A stretch of DNA of 20,604 nucleotides from contig DAITMF010000052.1 of NCBI GenBank assembly GCA_036835325.1, positions 1 through 20,604 of the forward strand, written 5' to 3'. Each line of letters opens with the position of its first letter. Position 1 is the stretch's first letter. This stretch comes from CAMCHP01 sp036835325 (GTDB lineage Bacteria > Bacteroidota > Bacteroidia > Flavobacteriales_D > Sanyastnellaceae). The notes under the pieces are model-generated. The model was not told the origin of the DNA, did no database searches, and saw nothing but the letters and a program-made list of their open reading frames with translations. The translations under genes were made by a program, and so were the position numbers. Shown piece by piece: positions 5,259 to 14,500 of this stretch.

Positions 5259-7724
5259 ATGCGGATTTCATACAACTGGCTAAAGGAATTGTTCCCCGCC
5301 GCGCCTGCTCCCGAAGAAACGGCGGCCATACTTACGCAATCAGGCCTCGAAGTTGAAGGCATTGAGCCCTATGAGAGCATCACCGGCGGTTTGTCGGGCC
5401 TCGTGGTGGGCCATGTCGTCGATGTTTGGAAGCACCCTGATGCTGACCGACTTCGACTCACCCGTGTTGACGTAGGCAATGGTGCTACGCTTCAAATTGT
5501 GTGCGGCGCGCCAAACGTCGCGACCGGACAAAAAGTCGTTGTAGCCACCGAAGGTGCGACCTTGCATCCGCTGGAGGGTGAGCCCTTCACCATCCGCAAA
5601 GGCAAAATCCGTGGAGAGGTTTCTGAAGGCATGTTGTGCGCTGAAGACGAAATCGGTTTGGGCAAGGGGCACGCCGGCATAATGGTGCTTGACCCTGACG
5701 CGGTGCCCGGCGCGGCAGTGCGCGATCTTTTGGGTGTTACTTCCGATTCGGCCATCGAAATCGGCTTAACGCCCAACCGCACCGATGCCATGTCGCACTA
5801 TGGTGTGGCACGCGACCTGCGTGCGGCCATGCAGCACTTTGGCGTTGGCACAGCATCGACGCTTCCGGGCGTGAATCAGCCGAAACTTGCGAAGTTTGAT
5901 GAACTCGCAGCATCCATCCATCCATCCAAAAAAATCGACATTGAAATCGCCAATCCGGAGGCCTGCCATCGCTACGCGGGCGTAGTACTCACCGGCGCAA
6001 CGGTACAGGCTTCACCGGCGTGGCTGCAAAACCGGTTGAAAGCGATTGGATTAACGCCCATTAACAACCTCGTTGACGTCACCAATTATGTGATGCACGA
6101 ACTCGGACATCCATTGCATGCCTTTGACGCCGACCAGATTGGCGGCGATAAAGTGGTGGTTCGCTGCGCCCATACCAATGAAGCCTTCACCACCCTTGAC
6201 GACCAACAGCGCGCCTTGCAGAGCGACGACCTGGTGATTTGCGACGCAACAAAACCCATGTGCATTGCGGGTGTCTTCGGCGGAAAAACCAGCGGAATCA
6301 GCGAATCAACAACTTCGGTATTCATTGAAAGCGCGGTGTTTGACCCCGTTTTTGTGCGCCGAACCGCCCGCCGTCACCAACTCAACACCGACGCCTCGTA
6401 CCGCTTTGAGCGCGGCGTTGATGCCGACATGACCCTCGTGGCACTTAAACGCGCTGCCTTGCTCATGATCGAACTGTCAGGCGCCCGCTTGGCCAGTGGC
6501 ATTACCGACCTCTACCCCACAGTGCACATCCGCGCAGCGATAAAACTGAACCTCGACCGCATGAACAAACTCATCGGAAAGGTGCTACCGGTTGAGCGCG
6601 TTGAGAAGATTTTGATCGATTTAGACTTTGAGATTGTTTCAAAAACCGATGCCGGCTTTGACCTGCTCGCCCCGCTTTACCGCCGCGATGTTACCCGCGA
6701 AGCTGACGTGGTTGAAGAAGTGCTGCGCATTTACGGCTACGACAACGTGGAGATACCTTCTCGCGTGCACGCCAGCGTTTCAGGCAGGCCCCAACCCGAT
6801 ACCGAGTCGCTTCACCGCCGCACCGCCGATGTGCTGGTTGCTCGCGGTTTCAATGAAATCATGAACAATTCACTCACGCGACTGGCGTACAGCGACCGCT
6901 ATGACCTTGCTGAGTTGTCAGCGCCAAGTGCGGTGAAATTGCTGAATCCGTTGAGCTCTGACCTCGGTCAACTGCGCCAAAGTTTGCTTTTCCAAGGCCT
7001 CGAAACGGTGTCGCGCAACATCAACTTCAAAAACGCCGATCAGCGTTTGTTTGAGTTCGGTTACACCTACCACCGCACCGAAAACGGCACGGTTGAACGT
7101 CCGGTAGTGGCCCTGTGGGTCACCGGTCGCCAACTGCCCGAAAATTGGAACAACAGCAGTGCGCGCAGTGGTTTCGCTGAACTTCGTGCGGGTATCCGTG
7201 CTGTTTTGGAGGCGTTGGGCGCAAACAAAAACCTTGTTCAAGAAGCATTGAGCCACGCCTTCTTCACTGACGCCATTGTGTACCGCAAAGGACAAAAAGA
7301 AATTGTTCGCGCCGGACTTCTCAGCCAGCGGGTGTTAGACGATGCCGACATTCGTCAATCGGTGTGCTACGCTGAAATCGATTGGAGTGCATTGGTAAAA
7401 CTCGCTGCCAAGAACAGCGTGGTGTACGAACCGCTGCCGAAGTTTCCGGCTGTTCGGCGCGACCTGTCGCTGTTGGTTGACCGCAGTGTGACCTTTGCTC
7501 AGTTGGAGGCCTCGGCACGCAATGCAGAGCGCAAGCTTTTGCGTGAAGTGGGCCTGTTTGACGTGTACGAAGGCAAAAACCTGCCTGAAAACCGTAAAAG
7601 TTATGCCTTGTCGTTCATTTTGCGCGATGACCAAGCAACATTGACCGATACAAAAATCGATGGTGCCATGGAGCGCATTTTGAACGCCATTGTCACTGAT
7701 CACAGGGCCGAGTTGCGCAGCTAA
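5259..7724 (+). CDS. pheT: Phenylalanine--tRNA ligase beta subunit
   Basis: This is the beta subunit of the alpha2-beta2 phenylalanyl-tRNA synthetase, which charges tRNA-Phe. It has 821 residues, close to the usual 790-820. It begins with the typical MRISYNWLKE. An EMAP-like tRNA-binding OB fold follows at about 40-155 (VGHVVDVWKHPDADRLRLTRV, IVCGAPN). The B3/B4 editing region spans about 220-400 (INNLVDVTNYVMHELGHPLHAFD), then B5 at about 410-485 and a catalytic-like core. The FDX-ACB anticodon-binding domain runs from about 727 to the end (KFPAVRRDLSLLVD). pheS is not in the window, so the subunits are encoded apart, as is common in Bacteroidota. The stop overlaps the next start by 1 bp (TAATG), suggesting cotranscription with the acyltransferase. 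Confidence 0.98.
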   Translation: MRISYNWLKELFPAAPAPEETAAILTQSGLEVEGIEPYESITGGLSGLVVGHVVDVWKHPDADRLRLTRVDVGNGATLQIVCGAPNVATGQKVVVATEGATLHPLEGEPFTIRKGKIRGEVSEGMLCAEDEIGLGKGHAGIMVLDPDAVPGAAVRDLLGVTSDSAIEIGLTPNRTDAMSHYGVARDLRAAMQHFGVGTASTLPGVNQPKLAKFDELAASIHPSKKIDIEIANPEACHRYAGVVLTGATVQASPAWLQNRLKAIGLTPINNLVDVTNYVMHELGHPLHAFDADQIGGDKVVVRCAHTNEAFTTLDDQQRALQSDDLVICDATKPMCIAGVFGGKTSGISESTTSVFIESAVFDPVFVRRTARRHQLNTDASYRFERGVDADMTLVALKRAALLMIELSGARLASGITDLYPTVHIRAAIKLNLDRMNKLIGKVLPVERVEKILIDLDFEIVSKTDAGFDLLAPLYRRDVTREADVVEEVLRIYGYDNVEIPSRVHASVSGRPQPDTESLHRRTADVLVARGFNEIMNNSLTRLAYSDRYDLAELSAPSAVKLLNPLSSDLGQLRQSLLFQGLETVSRNINFKNADQRLFEFGYTYHRTENGTVERPVVALWVTGRQLPENWNNSSARSGFAELRAGIRAVLEALGANKNLVQEALSHAFFTDAIVYRKGQKEIVRAGLLSQRVLDDADIRQSVCYAEIDWSALVKLAAKNSVVYEPLPKFPAVRRDLSLLVDRSVTFAQLEASARNAERKLLREVGLFDVYEGKNLPENRKSYALSFILRDDQATLTDTKIDGAMERILNAIVTDHRAELRS
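5911..5934 (+). repeat. Tetranucleotide repeat followed by A7 inside pheT
   Basis: Four CATC units (5911-5926) plus one C are followed directly by seven A's (5928-5934). They encode the linker AASIHPSKKID after the tRNA-binding domain. Both tracts are prone to slippage. Because pheT is essential, phase variation is unlikely, and this is probably a tolerated low-complexity linker. Confidence 0.7.
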
Positions 7725-9013
7725 TGAAGTTCAGCTACCGAACGTTTTCGTGGTTGTATGCGCTGATGTTTCCGTTGGTGTACGCCTTTGCCCGCCTGTT
7801 TTACAGACGTTGGGCGCTTTTCGGCCGCGAGCGGTTTCCGAAGAGCGGCGAACCTGTGCTCATTGTTTCGAACCACCAAAACGCCTTGATTGACCCCTTG
7901 CTGTGCTGCCTTACAGCGCCCCGTCAATTGCATTTCCTCACCCGTGCTGACGTGTTTCGCAACAAGGTGTTCAGGTACTTTGTGCTCGCCTTGAACATGC
8001 TTCCGGTGTACCGCGTGCACGACCATGAAGACGGCAAGAAAGATCGCAATGAGCGCTCCTTTCGTGCCGTGATTGGGCGCATGCAGCGCGGCGCGGCGGT
8101 AGGCATCTTCCCCGAAGGCAACCACGGCAACCGAAAGGTGCTCCGTCCGCTCAAAAAAGGCCTTGCCCAGCTTCTTGAGATGATGGGCGAGCGCGACCCA
8201 AAATTGCGGCAGGTAAAGGTGATGGTGATGGGGGTTGATTACGACGACTACGACCGCGCACGCAGCAGTGTGGTGGTCAATTTCGGCGAGCCTTTTCAGG
8301 TTGATGATCTTTTGTTTGGAAAGGATGGTGACACGATGGAACGCTACCGCGCCGTTATGCACCGCGTGCGTGAAAAAATGGAAGCGACCATTTTACACCT
8401 TGGTCCCGACCGCGTGTATCCCTATATGCGGATGGCAGAAGTTTACCTTCTTGAGCACGAAGGGTATGCCGACTGGCCCGAGGTGCACCGAAAACTGAGT
8501 GCGCTTCGCGAAAAAATGGTACACGACGATTCAGGCGTGCTCGAACGCGCCAAAACATGTTCAGAGCAACTTGTGGAGCGCAAGCTTCCATTGAAAGCTG
8601 CTGTGCAGTTCGCGTTAAACCGCAAGCCACCGCTTGTGAAAGCCATTGTGCTTGGTTTGCCGGCATTGCCCGGATTTCTCTTGAACGCCCCGGGATGGCA
8701 ATTGGCGCTTTGGGCCACCCGCAGAGCGGTGGTTGATCCACACTTCAACAGCACGTTCAGACTGCTGTTTGGCATGTTGGCCGTATTGTTAACTTGGGCG
8801 ATGCTGATTGCCGTTTCGTTCAGCCTATTGCCCGCTGCCATCGCAGCCGTACTGCTTGGAGTATTATTCGTTAGCAGCCTCATCGCACTTCCCTTTTCCG
8901 ATGCCTTGGTTGATTGCGACCTGCTTTGGAGGGCTGAAAGGGTCTTTAAACACGGTGAACCACTGCTGTCACAGGTCAAAGCACTCATTTCTGACCTTGA
9001 AAGGCGTGTTTAA
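7724..9013 (+). CDS. GPAT-like phospholipid acyltransferase (PlsC superfamily)
   Basis: This 429-residue protein belongs to the LPLAT superfamily, which acylates glycerol-3-phosphate or lysophospholipids at the inner membrane. A hydrophobic N-terminus (about 5-27) precedes the catalytic block NHQNALID. There H51 and D57 are separated by five residues rather than the usual four, a spacing I associate with the GPAT-like NHxNxxxDP subgroup. Block II is NMLPVYR (91-97). The substrate block FPEGNHG (129-135) replaces the FPEGTRS of classical PlsC. The C-terminus has long hydrophobic stretches (about 345-392), probably two helices. The substrate is not determined. Its ATG overlaps the pheT stop by 1 bp. 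It could be an ornithine- or other lipid acyltransferase instead of an AGPAT. Confidence 0.85.
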   Translation: MKFSYRTFSWLYALMFPLVYAFARLFYRRWALFGRERFPKSGEPVLIVSNHQNALIDPLLCCLTAPRQLHFLTRADVFRNKVFRYFVLALNMLPVYRVHDHEDGKKDRNERSFRAVIGRMQRGAAVGIFPEGNHGNRKVLRPLKKGLAQLLEMMGERDPKLRQVKVMVMGVDYDDYDRARSSVVVNFGEPFQVDDLLFGKDGDTMERYRAVMHRVREKMEATILHLGPDRVYPYMRMAEVYLLEHEGYADWPEVHRKLSALREKMVHDDSGVLERAKTCSEQLVERKLPLKAAVQFALNRKPPLVKAIVLGLPALPGFLLNAPGWQLALWATRRAVVDPHFNSTFRLLFGMLAVLLTWAMLIAVSFSLLPAAIAAVLLGVLFVSSLIALPFSDALVDCDLLWRAERVFKHGEPLLSQVKALISDLERRV

Positions 9014-9058
9014 CCTGCTTGCGTTCGATAGTTTCTAGGCAGTTAGCGTAAGAAAGCA

Positions 9059-9092
9059 TTAACATTCAATTAACTTCGGCAGGGTACATTTG
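9059..9092 (+). promoter_or_regulatory. Promoter with PhoB-like direct repeats
   Basis: A perfect TAnnTTTG box, TACATTTG (9085-9092), lies 22 bp before the response-regulator ATG. There is no convincing TTG -33 element. Instead two TTAAC repeats, TTAACATTC from 9059 and TTAACTTCG from 9070, are spaced exactly 11 bp start to start. That is the one-turn spacing of PhoB/OmpR-family operators. A weaker third unit, GTAAGAA, starts at 9048, again 11 bp away. A missing -33 with repeats in its place fits an activator-dependent, autoregulated promoter. Confidence 0.5.
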
Positions 9093-9114
9093 CCCCGTAT
9101 AAACTTACCTCTGC

Positions 9115-9792
9115 ATGGAGAACGCGAAGATTCTTTTGGTCGATGACGAGCAAGACATCCTTGACCTCATCAAGTACAACCTCGAAAAAGAAGGCTTCGA
9201 GGTGACCACTGCTGCCAATGGTCGCGAAGGCCTGCGCGAAGCCAAGCGCTTCGTGCCTGACCTGATTTTGCTTGACGTTATGATGCCTGAGATGGATGGC
9301 ATGGAGACCTGCATCCAAATCAAAGAGCAACCAGAACTGAAGCATACACTCATCGCATTTCTCACTGCGCGGGGCGAAGATTACTCGCAAATCGCAGGCT
9401 TCGACGCCGGAGCCGATGATTACATCACCAAGCCCATCAAGCCACGGGTATTGGTATCGCGTGTTAAGGCGCTTCTTCGACGCAAAACGGCCACCGAAGA
9501 GGTGAGCCGTAAAAAGAAGACCAAGGGCATTTCAGTCGACAAAGAGCGCTACGTAGTGCTGAAAAACGGCGAAGAACTTACGCTTCCGAAAAAAGAATTT
9601 GAGCTTTTGTCACTTCTCATGTCGCAGCCGGGGCGAGTTTTTACGCGCGAGCAAATCCTTTCAGGGGTTTGGGGCAACGATGTCATCGTAGGCGACCGCA
9701 CAATTGACGTACACATCCGTAAATTGCGTGAAAAATTGGGCGACTCGCACTTCAAAACCGTGAAGGGCGTCGGCTACAAATTCAGTGATTAA
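9115..9792 (+). CDS. OmpR/PhoB-family response regulator
   Basis: This 225-residue transcription regulator has a receiver at residues 1-122 with acidic pocket D10/D11, phospho-acceptor D54 (LILLDVMMPEMDG), T84 and K106 (ITKPIK). A C-terminal winged helix spans about 133-225 (LTLPKKEFELLSLLMSQPGRVFTR, IDVHIRKLREKLG, VKGVGYKF). It is close to the Bacteroidota regulators often annotated PhoB or PhoP, but such names are loose and I see no phosphate genes nearby. Its stop overlaps the kinase start by 1 bp (TAATG), making the two a cognate pair. Repeats in the promoter suggest autoregulation. Confidence 0.95.
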   Translation: MENAKILLVDDEQDILDLIKYNLEKEGFEVTTAANGREGLREAKRFVPDLILLDVMMPEMDGMETCIQIKEQPELKHTLIAFLTARGEDYSQIAGFDAGADDYITKPIKPRVLVSRVKALLRRKTATEEVSRKKKTKGISVDKERYVVLKNGEELTLPKKEFELLSLLMSQPGRVFTREQILSGVWGNDVIVGDRTIDVHIRKLREKLGDSHFKTVKGVGYKFSD

Positions 9793-10835
9793 TGGCCTAC
9801 CAAACTCCGCGGGAAGTCGCGGTAAGGATTTCGGTCGTTGTTGCGGGCACGGTAACCGTGCTTACGGCGGCCATCAGTTTATTCGCCACCGAACGCTTTA
9901 GCATTTGGGTGGTACTCACCGCAGGCCTTGCAGCCTTGGTCACCTCGTACATCATCACCGAGTGGGCCATTGAAAAATTCATCTACCAAAAGGTTAAGAT
10001 CATTTACAAAACCATTCACCGCCTTAAAGGGTCAACCGGTAGAGCCCGTGAGGTGCGAATGGACGAAGATGTGATCTCAAAAGTCAACACCGAGGTAATG
10101 AATTGGGCTGAAGACCGCATTACAGAAATCTCGGTTTTGAAAGAGCAAGACAACTTCAGACGCGACTTTATCGGCAACCTAGCCCACGAGCTGAAAACGC
10201 CCATCTTCAACATTCAAGGGTATATACTTACCTTGCTTGAAGGTGCCCTCGAAGACCAAGAAAACAACCGGAAATTCCTCATGAAGGCGGCAAAAAACGT
10301 TGACCGAATCACCGCCCTTCTCGAAGACCTTGACACCATCAACCGCATCGAGGGCGGTATGTACAAGCTCAACGTAACCCGGTTTGACATCGTAGAACTT
10401 ACCACAGACGTCATCGAATCGCTTGATAACCGCGCCCGGAAGGCAAATATCTCTTTGCGCCTGAAAAACCCCAAGGAGAAGCCCATTTTTGTCAAGGGTG
10501 ACCGTCCGAAAATTGAACAGGTCATGTTCAACCTCCTCGCCAACTCCATCAATTATGGCAACGAAAATGGCGAAACACGGGTGCGATTCTACGACATGGA
10601 AGACACCTTCTTGGTGGAGGTTGCCGACAACGGCATCGGCATCGCTGAAGATCACCTTTCGCGCATTTTCGAACGCTTTTACCGGGTTGACAAATCACGT
10701 GCGCGCCACGTGGGTGGCTCAGGGCTCGGACTCTCAATTGTGAAGCACATCATTGACGTGCACGACCAAACGATCAACGTGCGCAGTACGCTCGGCGTTG
10801 GCACCACCTTCTCATTTACCCTCGAAAAAGCGTAA
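9792..10835 (+). CDS. Membrane sensor histidine kinase, PhoR-like
   Basis: This 347-residue inner-membrane kinase is the partner of the preceding regulator. Two transmembrane helices (about 10-31 and 37-57) are joined by a loop of only a few residues, so there is no periplasmic sensor domain. Residues 58-118 form a HAMP-like/linker region. HisKA has the H-box FIGNLAHELKTPIFN with H132. HATPase shows an N-box (QVMFNLLANSINYG, N251), G1 (DNGIGI, about 279-284) and G2 (GGSGLGLSIV, 308-317). Lacking an external sensor, it probably reads membrane state or an associated transporter, as PhoR does; this is inference. The gene ends directly against the stop of the convergent hydrolase gene. Confidence 0.94.
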   Translation: MAYQTPREVAVRISVVVAGTVTVLTAAISLFATERFSIWVVLTAGLAALVTSYIITEWAIEKFIYQKVKIIYKTIHRLKGSTGRAREVRMDEDVISKVNTEVMNWAEDRITEISVLKEQDNFRRDFIGNLAHELKTPIFNIQGYILTLLEGALEDQENNRKFLMKAAKNVDRITALLEDLDTINRIEGGMYKLNVTRFDIVELTTDVIESLDNRARKANISLRLKNPKEKPIFVKGDRPKIEQVMFNLLANSINYGNENGETRVRFYDMEDTFLVEVADNGIGIAEDHLSRIFERFYRVDKSRARHVGGSGLGLSIVKHIIDVHDQTINVRSTLGVGTTFSFTLEKA

Positions 10836-11480
10836 TCAACGGCGCACGAACGGATTGTTTCGGGCTTCCCATCCTATGGTGGTCGGCTCACCGTGGCCGC
10901 TGTGTACCACGTAGTCATCAGGCAAGCTGTAAAGCTTTGACTTGATGCTTTCGAACAAGAGCTCGCCATTGCCGCCGGGTAAATCCATCCGTCCAACCGA
11001 ACCTTTAAAGAGCACATCACCTCCAATGACTTGTTTTCCGTCGTGATCAATGAACACGATATGGCAGCGCGCGTGGCCGGGTGCCTCACGAACCTCCAGT
11101 ACCGAATCGCCAATCGTGACCGAGTCACCCTCCTTGAGCCAAGTTGCAGGTTGAGGTGAAGGCGTGTAAGGGATACCGTACACTTGCGCAGCACGTTCAG
11201 ATTCAGCCATCGTCACAGGCAGCAAGGTGTGGCCGCAAGGCAATAAACCGTACGCCTTGCGCACAAAATCGCACCCCAGCACATGATCAATATGGCCATG
11301 GGTGAGGAGCAGTCGAGTGAGCTTTAAATCGTTTGACACGATAAAGTCTTGAACCACAGCTTCTTCACTGCCGGTCATCATTCCCGGATCTATGATGGCA
11401 GCCTCTCCAGTGGCTTCATCCCAAACCAAATAGGTGTTCTCAGCGAACGGATTAAAGGTGAGGGCTGTTAGGGATAGCAT
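10836..11480 (-). CDS. Metallo-beta-lactamase-fold hydrolase, glyoxalase II-like
   Basis: This 214-residue cytoplasmic hydrolase has a binuclear metal site. The signature LLLTHGHIDHVLG supplies H61, H63, D65 and H66. Further ligands are expected in APGHARCH, in the Asp of GGDVLF, and in the His of VVHSGHGEPT. It is close to the YcbL/GloB-like group, which cleaves thioesters such as S-lactoylglutathione or bacillithiol adducts. The residues that would fix the substrate are not evident, and the C-terminal glutathione-binding domain of true GloB is missing. It is divergent from the exported barrel gene. Its stop is immediately adjacent to the stop of the convergent kinase gene. Confidence 0.93.
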   Translation of the reverse strand: MLSLTALTFNPFAENTYLVWDEATGEAAIIDPGMMTGSEEAVVQDFIVSNDLKLTRLLLTHGHIDHVLGCDFVRKAYGLLPCGHTLLPVTMAESERAAQVYGIPYTPSPQPATWLKEGDSVTIGDSVLEVREAPGHARCHIVFIDHDGKQVIGGDVLFKGSVGRMDLPGGNGELLFESIKSKLYSLPDDYVVHSGHGEPTTIGWEARNNPFVRR

Positions 11481-11510
11481 CGGTCAAAGTGTATTATTAA
11501 TGATTTTTTG

Positions 11511-11518
11511 CAAAGATA
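11511..11518 (-). promoter_or_regulatory. -7 box of the MBL-fold hydrolase gene
   Basis: On the minus strand TATCTTTG is an exact match to TAnnTTTG and ends 30 bp before the hydrolase ATG at 11480. The nearest TTG upstream is only 11 nt away, so no good -33 is seen. A GC-rich inverted repeat (11521-11540) takes its place. Confidence 0.5.
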
Positions 11519-11520
11519 AG

Positions 11521-11540
11521 CCCCTCTCCAACATGAGGGG
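11521..11540. repeat. Inverted repeat between divergent promoters
   Basis: CCCCTC (11521-11526) and GAGGGG (11535-11540) flank an 8-bp spacer. The element lies between the -7 box of the hydrolase and that of the exported barrel gene, where an operator for both directions would be expected. The length and symmetry suit a dimeric repressor site, but no cognate regulator is identified. Confidence 0.35.
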
Positions 11541-11555
11541 GCCGTGTGATTTCGT

Positions 11556-11563
11556 TATTTTCG
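11556..11563 (+). promoter_or_regulatory. Possible -7 box of the exported barrel gene
   Basis: TATTTTCG has one mismatch to TAnnTTTG and lies 11 bp before the ATG at 11575. That implies a very short leader. No TTG occurs at the expected distance upstream. Confidence 0.3.
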
Positions 11564-11574
11564 TAGGTTCAGTG

Positions 11575-14500
11575 ATGACGCAACGGCTTAGCCAACTTTA
11601 CGTTTTGAAGTTCTTCCTGCTGTTGATGGCGGGAGGCGCAGCCAATGCACAATTTTACACGGGCTCTCAGCAAGAATTTGGTCAAAACAGGGTGCAGTTT
11701 CGCAGTTTTGATTGGCTTTACTACCCCACTGAAAATTTCGAGGTGTACTATTACCAAGGCGGCAAAGACTTTGCAGCCTACGTTGCTCAATCGGCCCAAA
11801 AAAACCTTCTTGAATTGGAAGTGTTTTTCGACTTTGCCCTTGAAGAGCGCGTGCAAATCATTGTGTACAACAAGCAGAGCGAATTTAGGCAAAGCAACAT
11901 AGGCATTGCCAACGATGACGCCTACAACATCGGGGGCACCACGCGCATTGTGGGTTCAAAACTCTTCGTGTACTTCCAAGACGATTACGCTGCGCTCGAG
12001 GCGCAGCTCCGCGAGGGGCTTGCGCAGGTAATTTTCAACCAGCAGATGTACGGCGGCGATTGGCGCGAACTCATCAAAAACGCCGCACTGCTCGCGCTCC
12101 CCGATTGGTACGAAGACGGCCTCCACCTGTACGCTGCCGTTCCGTGGAACGCCGAGATCGCAGCGCACATCCGCGACGGCATGGTCAGCGGACGAATGCA
12201 CAAATTCAACCGCCTGAGCGGCGATGACTCGCGCTACGCAGGCTACGCCCTTTGGAAGTACATCTCCGATGTGTACGGCGCCAATGTGATACCGAACATC
12301 TTATACATGACCCGCATCTCACGCAGCATTGATAGCGGGTTCTTGTTCGTTCTGGGCGCTGACCTCAGCACACTCACCAACGAATGCATTGAGTACTACA
12401 CGTCGCAGTTTCGGCAAGATGAGCGCAAACGGAACAACCCGGCCCTCATCCCCCAATACCCTGAAGCTGACAGCGACAAACAATCCGAATTCGAAGCACT
12501 CAGCCGCGAAGAACAGAGCGAATTCCTCCAGAAAAAATGGAAACGCCGCCTCGGGCAACTACCCGTAAAATGGCGCAAAAAATACGCCTACAGCGAATTT
12601 GAACTCAGTCCGAACGGTGAATACATCGCCTGGGTCACCAACGAACTGGGGCAGTACAAAATTTGGTTGTACAACACCACCACCGGCAAACGCAAACGCA
12701 TTCTCAAACGCGATCACCGTCTTGACCGCATCACTGATACCACCTACCCCATTCTGGCTTGGCACCCCACCTCACGCATATTGACCTACGTGTTCGAAGA
12801 CAAAGGCAGGCCCTTCATCGCCAACTACAGCATCGACGACAACAAGCACGTGGTCAAAGAACTCTTCCGCATTGATAAAGTGGTTTCAATGGCCTATGCC
12901 AACGACGGCCGCCGCATCATTTTCTCAGGTGTACGCGAAGGCCGAACCGATCTCTACCTCTACCAAAGCATAGGCAACAACCAAGAACAGCTCACTTTCG
13001 ACATTTACGATGACCTACACCCGAGCTTCTTGCCCGATGGGAAAACCGTCATCTTCGCTTCGAACCGTCCCGATGACACCTTGCGCATGAATGCGCCGAA
13101 TGAACCTTTTGACCGCACGCTCGACATCTACCTCTTTCACCTAAACAGCCGAAAACTCGAGCGCATTACGCAAACACCCGATGTGAACGAACTTAAACCC
13201 TTTGCATACACCGGAAACCAATACACCTTTCTCGGTGAAAGCAACGGACGCCGAAACCGCTACATCGCATCGATCGATAGCGCCATTTCGCGCATCGACA
13301 CCACCATCCATTACCGTTTTTTTACCGTAACCGATGCACTCTCTGATTGGAGCACCCCTCCTGTCGACTACCAATTCATTCCCGAAACCGGCGAATGGCT
13401 CGTGAGCTTTGTCGAAAAAGGCAAAACCGTGCCCTACTTCGGCCGCCGAAGTGAAGATGTAGTCAGCACAGAGCGCAACAATGGCAAAGGCAGTGACAGC
13501 GCAGCTTCGCTTACCAACTCGCCCGATGTCATTTCAGTGATTGAACCCACCAATGGCGACCCACAATTCGACTTCAGAAATTACCGCTTCGAAGACGATG
13601 CCTCATCCATGACCTACGAGAAAGAATCAGTCAACATTGCGCCAACAGCCAAAGCCTCAGAAACCCCCACCGATACCGCCAAAGCGAAAACCATCCTGAT
13701 CGGAAAACCCAGAAATTACCGCCTGAACTTCGCCACCGACTACATCTTAACCCAAGTCGACAACACCTTCGCGCAACAGTTCTACCAGCAATTTTCAGGG
13801 CCAACAACCATGTTTCCGGGCATCTCGGGACTTATGAAACTTGGCGCAAGCGATCTGTTCGAAGACTACAAAATCGTTGGTGGCTTCCGCCTTTCAGGCA
13901 ACCTCTCGAACAACGATTACGGCGTCATGTTTGAAGATTTGTCTGGCCGAACCGACAAACGCTTCCAGTTCATGCGGCAAGGCAACCGCCAAGTCATTGG
14001 CAATGCGGCCATCGTGCAATTGCACACCCACACTGCAGAATACCGCCTCAGTTACCCCTTCCATGAACTTCTCAGCCTTCGCTGGAGCTTCATTTACCGA
14101 CAAGACCGCAAGGTTTTCCTCAGCACCGACGACCGTAACTTGCGCCGACCCAACGAATTCTTGCACAACATCGGCACCCGGGCCGAATATGTTTTTGACA
14201 ATACCTACCCCGTTGCTCTCAACCTGCGTCTCGGAACCCGTTACAAATTCTGGGGCGAGTACTACGTTGATGCAACGCAGCGCCAAAGCGACTTCGGCGT
14301 TGCCGGCCTCGACATTCGCCACTACGAACGCATTCACCGCGAAATGATCTTTGCCGTACGATTGGCCGCCAGCACAAGCTTTGGTGCCCGTCGCCTCGTG
14401 CACTACCTCGGAGGGGTCGACAATTGGATCTTCCAACGCATCGATGAAGACATGCCCATCTCCGAAGAGCAAAACTATTTCTTCCAAACCTTGGCGAGCC

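Noticed and set aside
7721..8362. Minus-strand frame of 213 codons
   Set aside because: It is opposite the acyltransferase, whose catalytic blocks are intact. The peptide is His- and Ala-rich without domains.
9014..9058. Possible terminator after the acyltransferase gene
   Set aside because: No convincing stem with a T run could be drawn; only the regulatory repeats and -7 box further right are supported.
11434..11574. 47-codon upstream extension of the exported barrel gene
   Set aside because: It would overlap the divergent hydrolase start and its promoter and would bury the signal peptide; the ATG at 11575 is followed directly by a good signal peptide.
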